A stretch of 8,223 nucleotides of DNA, taken from Bacillota bacterium. Lineage in GTDB: Bacteria > Bacillota > Clostridia > Christensenellales > QAND01. Shown one piece after another: positions 1-7,311 of the stretch. The position numbers and the translations under genes were made by a program. The notes under the pieces were generated by a model. It was not told where the DNA came from. It saw nothing but the letters and a program-made list of their open reading frames with translations, and did not search any database. Numbering within the stretch: the first letter of the stretch is position 1; every line of letters begins with the position of its first letter. The stretch covers positions 1-8,223 of the forward strand of contig DXZF01000206.1 in the NCBI GenBank assembly GCA_019415425.1, given 5' to 3'.

Positions 1-13
1 GGGTTACGATTGA
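1..13 (+). CDS. Possible 3' end of era (GTPase Era), partial
   Basis: Read from base 2, the first bases give Gly-Tyr-Asp then TGA at 11-13. Many Firmicute Era proteins end in a similar LGY-plus-one-or-two-residue tail, and era commonly lies directly upstream of recO. The call rests on three residues and gene order, so it is an inference. Confidence 0.3.
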
Positions 14-66
14 GCCGCGGGCTGGCAGGCGTGCCAAACCTTACCATCGCGTTTTGCCATCGGCTT

Positions 67-75
67 TGATACAAT
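67..75 (+). promoter_or_regulatory. Extended -10 promoter upstream of the yqzL-like ORF and recO
   Basis: TGATACAAT at 67-75 matches an extended -10 (TGn followed by TACAAT at 70-75). No good -35 lies 16-18 bp upstream, which is tolerable for extended -10 promoters. Initiation near 82 would give a leader of about 55 nt to the first ATG at 139. The leader contains a GC-rich imperfect hairpin (91-97 with 115-121, plus inner 101-104 with 111-114) just before the ribosome binding site. Confidence 0.45.
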
Positions 76-138
76 GGTTCGTACCGACAATGCGCGCGCG
101 GGCGGCGTTGCGCCGCGCGCAGAAAAGGGGTGCGAAGC

Positions 139-291
139 ATGCAGGATTGGACGGACGCGTGGCGGCAGTTCATGGGCACTGGAGACCCGATGGCGTACCT
201 GCGCTACCGGAGGACGTTGGACGCGGAGGCGTGTCATGCAGGAGAAAGTCCTGGCCGTAGTCACAAGAGCGGTCAACTACCGCGACCATGA
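139..291 (+). CDS. Small YqzL-like protein
   Basis: This is a 50-residue ORF starting at ATG 139, with an AGGGG ribosome binding site at 126-130. Its first part reads MQDWTDAWRQFMGTGDPMAY, which recalls the short YqzL family of Firmicutes. That family has a W-x2/3-F-x-x-TG pattern followed by a YL-x-(Y/F)-(K/R) stretch and is encoded just upstream of recO. Family members are about 45-50 residues and their function is unknown to me. The last 56 nt overlap recO in another frame, and that tail (rich in G, S, R and P) looks unconserved. Conservation of the N-terminal half and the gene position support it. The alternative is a chance ORF in a GC-rich leader. Confidence 0.5.
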   Translation: MQDWTDAWRQFMGTGDPMAYLRYRRTLDAEACHAGESPGRSHKSGQLPRP

Positions 292-964
292 CCGCGTGCT
301 GACGCTGGTCACGCGCACGCGCGGCCGGCTGACGGTGACGGCCCACGGTTGCCGCAAGCCGCAGAGCAAGCTCATGCCCTGCGTGCAGCCGTTCTGCTAT
401 GGCGAATACGAACTGGGAGAGCGCGGCGGCCGGTACTATGTGCGTGCCTGCCAGCTGCGCCAGAACTTCTACGCGCTGCGGCTGGATCCCCAGGTGCTCA
501 CCGCAGCCTCCATGGCCTGCGTGGCCGCCGAGGAGTTTGCCAACCCCGAGGAGGACAACGCCAGGCACTTTACCCTTTTGCTCCATACGCTCGACGCATT
601 GTGCCAACCCGGGTGCGATGTGCCGGGCGTGTTGACTTTTTTCTTCCTCAAGCTCTTTGCCTTTTCCGGTTACCGGCCGCAGGCGGACGCGTGCGTCTAC
701 TGCGGCGATACGCAACACCTGGTGCGCTACGACGCACAGGCGGGCGGCGCGGTGTGCCGGGCGTGCGCCGCTTCGGCGCTCACGGCCAGGCGCATTTCGC
801 CCGCGGCGCTCACGGCGCTGCGCGTGCTGCCCGACGTGCCCTCGGCGTGCTACGGCCAGATTCGCGACGCGCTGTCGCCGCTTGCGGGCGAGCTGCTGCC
901 GCTCATGCAGCAGACCTTCGCCGCGCTGACCGACCGCAAGCTGCCGTCTTTGGGCGTGTACTGA
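236..964 (+). CDS. recO: DNA repair protein RecO
   Basis: This 242-residue protein has the usual RecO length. RecO acts in RecFOR recombinational repair: it binds DNA, anneals SSB-coated single strands and helps load RecA onto gaps. The N-terminal OB-fold (about residues 1-80) begins with the typical pattern of a VV-x-R string followed by YRD-x-DRVLTLVT-x-x-x-G. An alpha-helical core follows. A zinc site is visible as C153-x2-C156 and C174-x2-C177, characteristic of the Firmicute/Deinococcus type. The start is fixed by GGAGG at 225-229, six bases before ATG 236. In-frame codons further upstream have no ribosome site and would extend beyond the family length. A 77-bp gap separates it from ppdK, with only a weak 5-bp stem (972-976 with 980-984), so cotranscription is possible. 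Confidence 0.95.
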   Translation: MQEKVLAVVTRAVNYRDHDRVLTLVTRTRGRLTVTAHGCRKPQSKLMPCVQPFCYGEYELGERGGRYYVRACQLRQNFYALRLDPQVLTAASMACVAAEEFANPEEDNARHFTLLLHTLDALCQPGCDVPGVLTFFFLKLFAFSGYRPQADACVYCGDTQHLVRYDAQAGGAVCRACAASALTARRISPAALTALRVLPDVPSACYGQIRDALSPLAGELLPLMQQTFAALTDRKLPSLGVY

Positions 965-1041
965 TCTTGTTGGCCCACCGGGCCTGAGATAGATGTAACC
1001 GATTGTGTAGGTACAAAAAATCTGTTTTAGGGGGAGTGAAG

Positions 1042-3675
<2,634 letters not shown>

Positions 3676-3698
3676 CGTGCAAAACCCATGACAATCGC

Positions 3699-3733
3699 AG
3701 AGAACGGCTCTTCCGCAGAGCCGTTCTCTTTTT
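3699..3733 (+). terminator. Intrinsic terminator of ppdK
   Basis: A perfect 13-bp stem, AGAGAACGGCTCT at 3699-3711 with AGAGCCGTTCTCT at 3717-3729, encloses a 5-nt loop TCCGC. It runs directly into a T tract at 3729-3733. It lies 24 bp after the ppdK stop and forms a clean right edge for the housekeeping block. Confidence 0.93.
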
Positions 3734-4023
3734 GCAGGGGCGCCGCCCCTATGGCCCTTATTGCAGGGGCGCCGCCCCCGCACCACCGCAAGGGGTTGCT
3801 TTGTGGGGACGCTGTCCCCACGCCCCTGCCAAAGGGTCATAGACCCTTTGGAATCCCGTAGCGCAAACGCATCCGCATTTGCTTTGAGGGGGTTGCGCCC
3901 TGTCTCATCTGCGTTGCAAAGCGGCCTCCACCGCGTCCGCAGGTTCTCTTATGAAGTGCCCTGCGCAGCGACACGCCCCGCGCACATCCCTTTCCCGGGC
4001 GCGCGATCTTGCACCCGGGAAAG
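3734..4023 (+). repeat. Composite hairpin array A (forward)
   Basis: Successive hairpins start right after the ppdK terminator. They are AGGGGC-gcc-GCCCCT (3736-3750), GGGGC-gcc-GCCCC (3766-3778), GTGGGGAC-gct-GTCCCCAC (3803-3821), CCAAAGGGT-catag-ACCCTTTGG (3829-3851) and the near-palindrome GCAAACGC-atcc-GCATTTGC (3863-3882, one mismatch). A tail of about 70 bp containing the TCCGCAG word follows. The array ends in CTTTCCCGGG (3990-3999), a 14-nt spacer and CCCGGGAAAG (4014-4023). The same order recurs at 6361-6504 and 7983-8127, and in reverse at 4567-4928 and 6544-6898. Open frames across it are not supported as genes. Confidence 0.85.
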
Positions 4024-4034
4024 GCACTCCCCTG

Positions 4035-4202
4035 CCTCCTTGCATCCCCCTCTGGTTTTCAGGGCTCTGCCATCGCCTACACGGCTCGGCAATCGCTACT
4101 GAAAGCCCAGAACCGCCGCCTCCTTGCATCCCCCTCTGGTTTTCAGGGCTCTGCCATCGCCTATACGGCTCGGCAATCGCCACTGAAAAGCCAGAACCTC
4201 CG
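4035..4202 (+). repeat. 84-bp tandem repeat, two copies
   Basis: Copy 1 (4035-4118) and copy 2 (4119-4202) are nearly identical, each beginning CCTCCTTGCATCCCCCTCTG. Within each unit, CTGGTTTTCAG and a CTGAAA(A/G)-CCAG string about 35 bases further on form an imperfect hairpin, giving the unit a MITE-like look. A diverged inverted relative lies at about 4800-4867, a fragment at about 4470-4492, and the start of another at the window end (8203-8223). A period divisible by three keeps some frames open, but the resulting peptides have no ribosome site or recognisable family. Confidence 0.85.
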
Positions 4203-4216
4203 CCTCCCTCCCCCTG

Positions 4217-4291
4217 CCACTGGCAGCGGTCGGCTCCGGTTCCACTGGCGGCGCTCCATTTCGGTTCCACTGGCAGCGGTCGGCTTCGGTT
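4217..4291 (+). repeat. 25-bp tandem repeat, three copies
   Basis: The word CCACTGGC recurs at 4217, 4242 and 4267 with an exact 25-bp period. Units 1 and 3 are almost identical (CCACTGGCAGCGGTCGGC then T(C/T)CGGTT). Unit 2 has a diverged middle. A related word in inverse orientation occurs at about 4756-4785. Confidence 0.8.
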
Positions 4292-4300
4292 CCCTTTGCC

Positions 4301-4396
4301 GCAAATGCATCCGCATTTGCTTTAGGGGAAATGAGCCCAATCGATTCCGATTGCAGAGCGCATTGCACTGCGTCCGCAGTCCTTTGACAGAATGGT
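4301..4396 (+). repeat. Palindrome GCAAATGC/GCATTTGC plus conserved tail (forward copy)
   Basis: GCAAATGC-atcc-GCATTTGC spans 4301-4320. It is followed by the same kind of tail seen after the palindromes at 3863 and 8108: a G-rich stretch, GAGCCCAATC, then CACTGCGTCCGCAG near 4367-4380. Here the palindrome block stands without the preceding hairpins of the full array. From about 4397 to 4560 I see only a fragment of the 84-bp unit and nothing else recognisable. Confidence 0.75.
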
Positions 4397-4566
4397 GCTC
4401 TTTGGATGTTTGTGGCGCTGTCTATACTTTTTGACTTGCCACTCGCCTGCCAAAAGCAGCGCTTCATCGCCCTCTGGTTTTCAGTGCCTGATCTGCCTGC
4501 ATTACAAATATCCGCACTACATCCATGGTCCGTCGCGTTCGCACTTTTGGATTTTCCGTATATCTG

Positions 4567-4753
4567 CTTACCCGGGTGCGGGCTCTTGCGCCCGGGTAAG
4601 CGGATGCGCGGTTCACTGGTGAAAGAAAACCTGAACAGGATAGATCGCGGATACGGTGTGAGGCGCTTTGCAACGCGGACAGGGTAGGGCCAATCCCCCC
4701 AAAGCAAATGCGCATGCATTTGCGACAGAGGGGTCTGGGGCAGAATGCCCCAG
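4567..4753 (-). repeat. Composite hairpin array C (reverse orientation), left part
   Basis: Reading rightward, CTTACCCGGG (4567-4576) and CCCGGGTAAG (4591-4600) form a 10-bp stem around a 14-nt spacer. Next comes a flank shared with 6578 onward (CGGATG, then TTCAC, then GAAAG), then the block ending in the perfect palindrome GCAAATGC-gcat-GCATTTGC (4704-4723). Last is CTGGGGCA-gaa-TGCCCCAG (4735-4753). This is array A read from the other end. The last hairpin occupies the CCAAAGGG/CCCTTTGG slot but has different arms. Confidence 0.82.
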
Positions 4754-4755
4754 CG

Positions 4756-4867
4756 GGGAACCAGAGCCGACTGCCGCCAGTGGCGGATGCAAGGAGGCGG
4801 AGGTTCTGGCTTTTGGCTGGCGATTGGCAAGCCGAATAGGCGCAGACAGAGCCGCCAAAACCAGAGG
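4756..4867 (-). repeat. Diverged inverted copy of the 25-bp and 84-bp repeat material
   Basis: The reverse complement contains CCACTGGCGGCAGTCGGCTC near 4763-4785, matching the 25-bp unit. It also contains a CTGG...CCAG segment (4804-4865) resembling the 84-bp unit at roughly four bases in five. The orientation is opposite to 4035-4291. Confidence 0.65.
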
Positions 4868-4870
4868 AAA

Positions 4871-4928
4871 GGGGCAGCGCCCCTACAAAAGCCCCCCCAG
4901 CGGGGTTGTAGGGGTGGAACCCCTACAA
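4871..4928 (-). repeat. Two further array hairpins (reverse orientation)
   Basis: GGGGC-agc-GCCCC lies at 4871-4883. A 10-bp stem, TTGTAGGGGT (4906-4915) with ACCCCTACAA (4919-4928) around loop GGA, follows. On the minus strand the loop is TCC, the same as in AGGGGT-tcc-ACCCCT at 6402-6416. Confidence 0.82.
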
Positions 4929-4963
4929 AAAAAGCCGAGCGTTTGGCACAGTACCCGGGGCAC

Positions 4964-4988
4964 AAAAAAAGCGCGCCGTCTGGCGCGC
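4964..4988 (-). terminator. Intrinsic terminator of the leftward repressor gene
   Basis: On the minus strand a 7-bp GC stem, GCGCGCC (4988-4982) with GGCGCGC (4977-4971), encloses a 4-nt loop. Seven T follow (AAAAAAA at 4964-4970 on the plus strand). It lies 37 bp after the stop of the 5026-5376 gene. Confidence 0.9.
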
Positions 4989-5025
4989 GGGGATGCAAAG
5001 ATGGGTGATGTCTACAGGGGTTTGC

Positions 5026-5376
5026 TTACTTGTCGGCGCCTTTGCGCGGCTGCCCGTCCTTCTTGCGGGAGCGCAGATAGCCTAAGAACAGAAAGAGCTC
5101 TTCAAACTCCTCGTCGGTGAGCGGGTCGATATCGTATCCCTTGCGGTTGGCCGCCACGGTGAAAAAGTCGTCCGGCGCCTCCACGCGCCCCAACAGGTAG
5201 TCCACCGATACGCCAAAGTAATCCGCCAACAGGCGCAGCGAATCGCTGCTGGGCTTGCTGCGGCCCTTCTTCCACTCGGTAAAATTGCTGGGCGGAATGC
5301 CCACGGCCGTGGCCACGGTCTTGGCGTTCAGATGGTTCTTCTTGAGCAAGGCAAAAATACGATCCACAGTTGACAT
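5026..5376 (-). CDS. Cro/cI-family (XRE) transcriptional repressor
   Basis: This is a 116-residue protein. Residues 4-63 form a classic HTH_3 domain: helices around LNAKTVATAVGIPPSNFTEW (16-35), the KKGRSKPS turn (36-43), then SLRLLADYFGVSVDYLLG (46-63). The C-terminal half (about 64-116) is charged, with an acidic helix EEFEELFLFLGYLRSR that may dimerise or interact with other proteins. It has no LexA/CI peptidase and no metalloprotease motif, so the induction mechanism is unclear. The ATG at 5376-5374 follows AGGAG (5390-5386) at nine bases. It is transcribed away from the phage-type genes and has its own terminator. The layout is that of an immunity repressor acting on the shared control region at 5391-5440, which is an inference from position. 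A generic host regulator is the alternative. Confidence 0.9.
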   Translation of the reverse strand: MSTVDRIFALLKKNHLNAKTVATAVGIPPSNFTEWKKGRSKPSSDSLRLLADYFGVSVDYLLGRVEAPDDFFTVAANRKGYDIDPLTDEEFEELFLFLGYLRSRKKDGQPRKGADK

Positions 5377-5396
5377 TGGTCTAAACTCCTACAAAA

Positions 5397-5434
5397 ATAC
5401 AAATTTATGTATTGACTTGTACAAAAACATGTAT
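5397..5434. promoter_or_regulatory. Two operator-like inverted repeats between divergent genes
   Basis: ATACA-N6-TGTAT lies at 5397-5412 and TACA-N6-TGTA at 5420-5433. Their centres (5404.5 and 5426.5) are 22 bp apart, about two helical turns, so a repressor would sit on the same DNA face at both. The right site fills the spacer of the rightward promoter, and the left one abuts its -35. This fits binding by the adjacent XRE protein. Confidence 0.7.
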
Positions 5435-5440
5435 TATATT
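5412..5440 (+). promoter_or_regulatory. Rightward sigma-A promoter of the phage-type genes
   Basis: TTGACT (5412-5417), a 17-bp spacer and TATATT (5435-5440) give a near-consensus promoter in an AT-rich island inside GC-rich DNA. The start is predicted near 5447. It would drive 5621-6333 and perhaps 7015-7976. On the opposite strand TTGTAC (5423-5418), a 17-bp spacer and TGTATT (5400-5395) is a weaker candidate promoter for the repressor gene. Confidence 0.85.
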
Positions 5441-5446
5441 GATCCC

Positions 5447-5545
5447 ATGATCGCCGCTGAAACAATGCCGTTTCAGTCTCACAATGATAGCATAGAAAAA
5501 TGTCGATTTCAACGTCCAGAATGCGGAAAAAAACGAGCAATTTGA
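5447..5545 (+). CDS. Possible leaderless 32-residue ORF
   Basis: ATG 5447 coincides with the predicted transcript start of the rightward promoter, so any translation would be leaderless. There is no ribosome binding site. The peptide begins MIAAETMPFQSHNDSIEKCR and resembles nothing I know. A 7-bp hairpin (CTGAAAC 5457-5463, GTTTCAG 5470-5476) lies inside it. The stretch may simply be untranslated leader. Confidence 0.2.
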   Translation: MIAAETMPFQSHNDSIEKCRFQRPECGKKRAI

Positions 5546-5566
5546 CATCCACGGCGTGCGCACGCG

Positions 5567-5606
5567 CTCTTGAGGCGGGTTGCGCCGTGGCGCAGCGGCG
5601 CAAGAG
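5567..5606 (+). promoter_or_regulatory. Leader with mutually exclusive hairpins before the zinc-ribbon gene
   Basis: TTGCGCC (5580-5586) can pair with GGCGCAA (5597-5603). Alternatively TGCGCC (5581-5586) pairs with GGCGCA (5589-5594) inside an outer stem CTCTTG (5567-5572) with CAAGAG (5601-5606). The outer arm touches the GGGAGG ribosome site at 5606-5611, so folding could affect translation. No known riboswitch class is recognised. Confidence 0.35.
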
Positions 5607-5620
5607 GGAGGGGGACTGCC

Positions 5621-5842
5621 ATGTGTGAGATCTGTGGGCAATGGCCCTGCGTGCCGCGCTGCCCCAACTGGCGGCCGGCGCGGGTGGGGCGGTGTTCGCG
5701 CTGCCGCGAACCGGTGTACGAGGGCGACGCGGTGTACCTGTTTGCCGACGCGCTGGTGTGCGATGCGTGCCTGTTTGCCTACGAGCGCGCCCATGCGCGC
5801 GTGGCCACGCGCCACGGCTTTGTGCGGGAGGTGGGGCGATGA
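5621..5842 (+). CDS. Small eight-cysteine zinc-ribbon protein of phage type
   Basis: This 73-residue protein has four cysteine pairs: C2-x2-C5, C10-x3-C14, C25-x2-C28 and C47-x2-C50. Its N-terminus MCEICGQWPCVPRCPNW matches a recurrent small protein (M-C-x-I-C-G-x-x-P-C-x-x-R-C-P-N) found in the early regions of Firmicute prophages and mobile elements. The second part (CSRCREPVYEGDAVYLFADA, then VCDAC) looks like a treble-clef or LIM-like knuckle. Two zinc ions are plausible, and the function is unknown to me. GGGAGG at 5606-5611 precedes the ATG by nine bases; longer frames upstream lack a ribosome site and precede the first cysteine pair. Its stop overlaps the next start as ATGA (5839-5842), which implies translational coupling. 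Confidence 0.85.
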   Translation: MCEICGQWPCVPRCPNWRPARVGRCSRCREPVYEGDAVYLFADALVCDACLFAYERAHARVATRHGFVREVGR

Positions 5843-6333
5843 ACTACTTGCGCCAGCTCAACGCCTTTTACGGGCTGCTGCCCACCGCCGACCTTTCGTG
5901 CCAGGCGGTGTGCCTGTACGGCGTGCTGCTGCACCTGAACAACCGGTGCTTCTGGAAAGCGCGGTTCACCGTGCCCAACAGCGTGCTGATGGGCCTGTGC
6001 CGCCTGGGCGAGCGCGGGCTGCGGCAGGCGCGCGCACAGCTGGTGGCGGGCGGTTGGATTACGTACGAGAAGTCGGGGACCACGCAGATGGGCGTGTACG
6101 GCATCCCCGTGCTGAACGCAGAGGTACGGGCGGACGGGCCGCAAAGAGGACCGGCATCCGGACCGGCAGAAACGGGTGCAGATTTGCACGCATATCATAA
6201 ACAAAACAAAAAACAAACTACCCCCCTACCCCCCAAAGGGGGGCGCATCCCCAAGGGGTGGAAACAGAACCCGGCGCTCAACTACACCCAGCATCCGCCC
6301 GGGACGTACGACGACGGCATCCTCTGGCTGTGA
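5839..6333 (+). CDS. Phage replication-initiator-like winged-helix protein (short form)
   Basis: This 164-residue protein has an N-terminal winged-helix domain (about 1-92). Typical patterns are NYLRQLNAFY at 2-11, LYGVLLHLNNRCFW (26-39), FTVPNSVLM (43-51), a recognition-helix region LGERGLRQARAQLVAGGWI (56-74) and a wing ending VYGIPVLN. This matches the N-terminal part of replication proteins in Firmicute phages, which often continue into a DnaD-type domain. Here the DnaD part is missing. A basic, proline-rich linker (95-142) leads to the tail NPALNYTQ...YDD (144-164), a C-terminal motif I associate with this family, so the gene may be a naturally short form and not a truncation. GGGAGG at 5826-5831 precedes ATG 5839. 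Gene order suggests a role with its zinc-ribbon neighbour in early replication. Confidence 0.75.
   Translation: MNYLRQLNAFYGLLPTADLSCQAVCLYGVLLHLNNRCFWKARFTVPNSVLMGLCRLGERGLRQARAQLVAGGWITYEKSGTTQMGVYGIPVLNAEVRADGPQRGPASGPAETGADLHAYHKQNKKQTTPLPPKGGRIPKGWKQNPALNYTQHPPGTYDDGILWL
6197..6258. other. A-rich run followed by C6/C6/G6 palindrome inside the replication gene
   Basis: An A-rich run (6197-6218) is followed by CCCCCC (6221-6226), CCCCCC (6229-6234), loop AAA and GGGGGG (6238-6243). A second small stem, CCCC-AA-GGGG, follows (6249-6258). It falls exactly in the linker between the DNA-binding domain and the C-terminal motif. Confidence 0.7.
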
Positions 6334-6360
6334 GCGGGGAGCGCAGCGGCTGGGGATTTT

Positions 6361-6504
6361 GTGTGGGGCGTTGCCCCTGCGACCCTGCCAGGGGGGCTTG
6401 CAGGGGTTCCACCCCTACGACCCCGCCAGGGACGCTGTCCCTGGACCCTGCCAAAGGGCATGATGCCCTTTGGAAACCCCAAGGGCAGGCGCACGTATGC
6501 GCCT
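6361..6504 (+). repeat. Composite hairpin array D (forward)
   Basis: In order the hairpins are a GGGGC-gtt-GCCCC stem (about 6365-6377), AGGGGT-tcc-ACCCCT (6402-6416), CCAGGGAC-gct-GTCCCTGG (6426-6444), CCAAAGGGCA-tga-TGCCCTTTGG (6451-6473) and AGGCGCA-cgta-TGCGCCT (6487-6504). This is the order seen in arrays A and E, with different but still complementary arms. It starts 28 bp after the stop of the replication-type gene. Confidence 0.87.
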
Positions 6505-6543
6505 ACGGGAAGGTGTGGGGAAATGGGCTTGGGAGGGGCTTGC

Positions 6544-6577
6544 CTTTCCCGGGCGCAAGAGCCCGCGCCCGGGAAAG
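6544..6577 (+). repeat. CCCGGG hairpin, spacer inverted relative to the copy at 4567
   Basis: CTTTCCCGGG (6544-6553) and CCCGGGAAAG (6568-6577) form a perfect 10-bp stem around CGCAAGAGCCCGCG. The right flank (CGGATGTGTGATTCACCGGG) matches that of the 4567-4600 hairpin in the same orientation, but the spacer is its reverse complement except for one base. Confidence 0.85.
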
Positions 6578-6626
6578 CGGATGTGTGATTCACCGGGGAA
6601 AGGCCCCCCCAAGGTGACAGATTGCG

Positions 6627-6898
6627 GACGCAGAGCAATACACGCTGCAGCGCAGACGGGCAGGGTCAATCCCCTCCCAAGCAAATGCGGATGCATTTGC
6701 GGCCACGGGATTCCAAAGGGCGAAAACCCTTTGGCGGGGTCGTAGGGGCGGCGCCCCTGCAGTGGACGCAGTGCAATACGTTCTGCAGCGCAGACGGGGC
6801 AGGGCCCATCCCTCCCAAGCAAATGCGGATGCATTTGCGGCCACGGGATTCCAAAGGGTGAAAACCCTTTGGCAGGGTGGTAGGGGCGGCGCCCCTAC
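6627..6898 (-). repeat. 138-bp tandem duplication of a reverse-oriented array segment
   Basis: Two units with a period of 138 bp (6627-6764 and 6765-6898) each hold GCAAATGC-ggat-GCATTTGC (6681-6700 and 6819-6838), a CCAAAGGG/CCCTTTGG hairpin (6713-6734 and 6851-6872) and a GGGGC-ggc-GCCCC hairpin (second copy 6880-6898 with 8-bp arms GTAGGGGC/GCCCCTAC). The copies differ mainly at their left ends. In copy 2 the hairpin gains a ninth pair and closes on a GAAA tetraloop. Confidence 0.9.
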
Positions 6899-6909
6899 AA
6901 AAAAGGGTC

Positions 6910-6997
6910 GTAGGGGCAGCGCCCCTGCAAAAAACACCTCCAAACAGGGGTCGCAGGGGCAGCACCCCTGCCAAACACCCCGCACACAAGCGCGGGG
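6910..6997 (-). repeat. Further GC hairpins before the six-cysteine gene
   Basis: GGGGC-agc-GCCCC lies at 6913-6925 and GCAGGGG-N5-CCCCTGC at 6953-6971. CCCCGC (6978-6983) with GCGGGG (6992-6997) forms a stem immediately before the GAGGAG ribosome site at 7001-7006. The first two continue the reverse array. Confidence 0.78.
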
Positions 6998-7014
6998 CGA
7001 GAGGAGCGAGAGCG

Positions 7015-7311
7015 ATGAGGAAGAAGAGACGAGACGAGAGCCTGTGCTGGCGCTGTGCGCGCGCGGCGGGCAGCCGGATGTGCTGCTGGGCGCGCACACT
7101 GACGCCGGTACCGGGCTGGGAGGCGCAGGCCACGCACTGGGAAGAGCGCGACGAGGACGGCCTGCACGTGATGACCAGCGCGTGCGTGCGGGCGTGCCCG
7201 CTGTACGAGCCGGACCGGGGCGAGCGCAGGAAACTGCAAAAACAGGCACGGGAAGCGGCGTTTGCGGCGCTGGTGCAGGGCGAAGATCGGGCAGAGGAGG
7301 AACGGGAATGA
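7015..7311 (+). CDS. Small cysteine-rich phage-type protein (CxxC ... PVPGW)
   Basis: This is a 98-residue basic protein. It shows C11-x2-C14, C23-C24-W25, then PVPGWEA at 31-37, and later C57-x3-C61-PLYEPD. This C-W-x-C ... C-x-W ... PV-x-GW-x-A ... CP-x-F/Y pattern recurs in small uncharacterised proteins of Firmicute prophages, commonly near a sigma-like regulator. Zinc binding is likely and the function unknown. The C-terminus is a charged helix. ATG 7015 follows GAGGAG (7001-7006) at eight bases, and an upstream continuation of the frame would run through repeat DNA. No promoter is visible close by, so it may depend on read-through from 5412 across the repeats. Its stop overlaps the next start as ATGA at 7308-7311. 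Confidence 0.8.
   Translation: MRKKRRDESLCWRCARAAGSRMCCWARTLTPVPGWEAQATHWEERDEDGLHVMTSACVRACPLYEPDRGERRKLQKQAREAAFAALVQGEDRAEEERE

Noticed and set aside
972..984. Terminator between recO and ppdK
   Set aside because: The stem is only 5 bp with a 3-nt loop and no T tract follows.
3734..4930. CRISPR array
   Set aside because: The repeats are heterogeneous hairpins, tandem periods lack unique spacers of constant length, and no cas gene is present.
3905..4998. Long open frames on both strands through the repeat region
   Set aside because: They translate repeat units in several frames into P/R/S-rich repeated peptides, lack ribosome sites, and stay open because the repeats are GC-rich with periods such as 84.
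5542..5570. TTGACA at 5542-5547 as a second promoter before the zinc-ribbon gene
   Set aside because: The position 17 bp downstream is GC-rich (CGCTCT) and nothing resembling a -10 is present.
6361..7000. Integron attC array
   Set aside because: Hairpins are short and clustered without cassette genes between them, and neither typical R-box core sites nor an integrase were seen.
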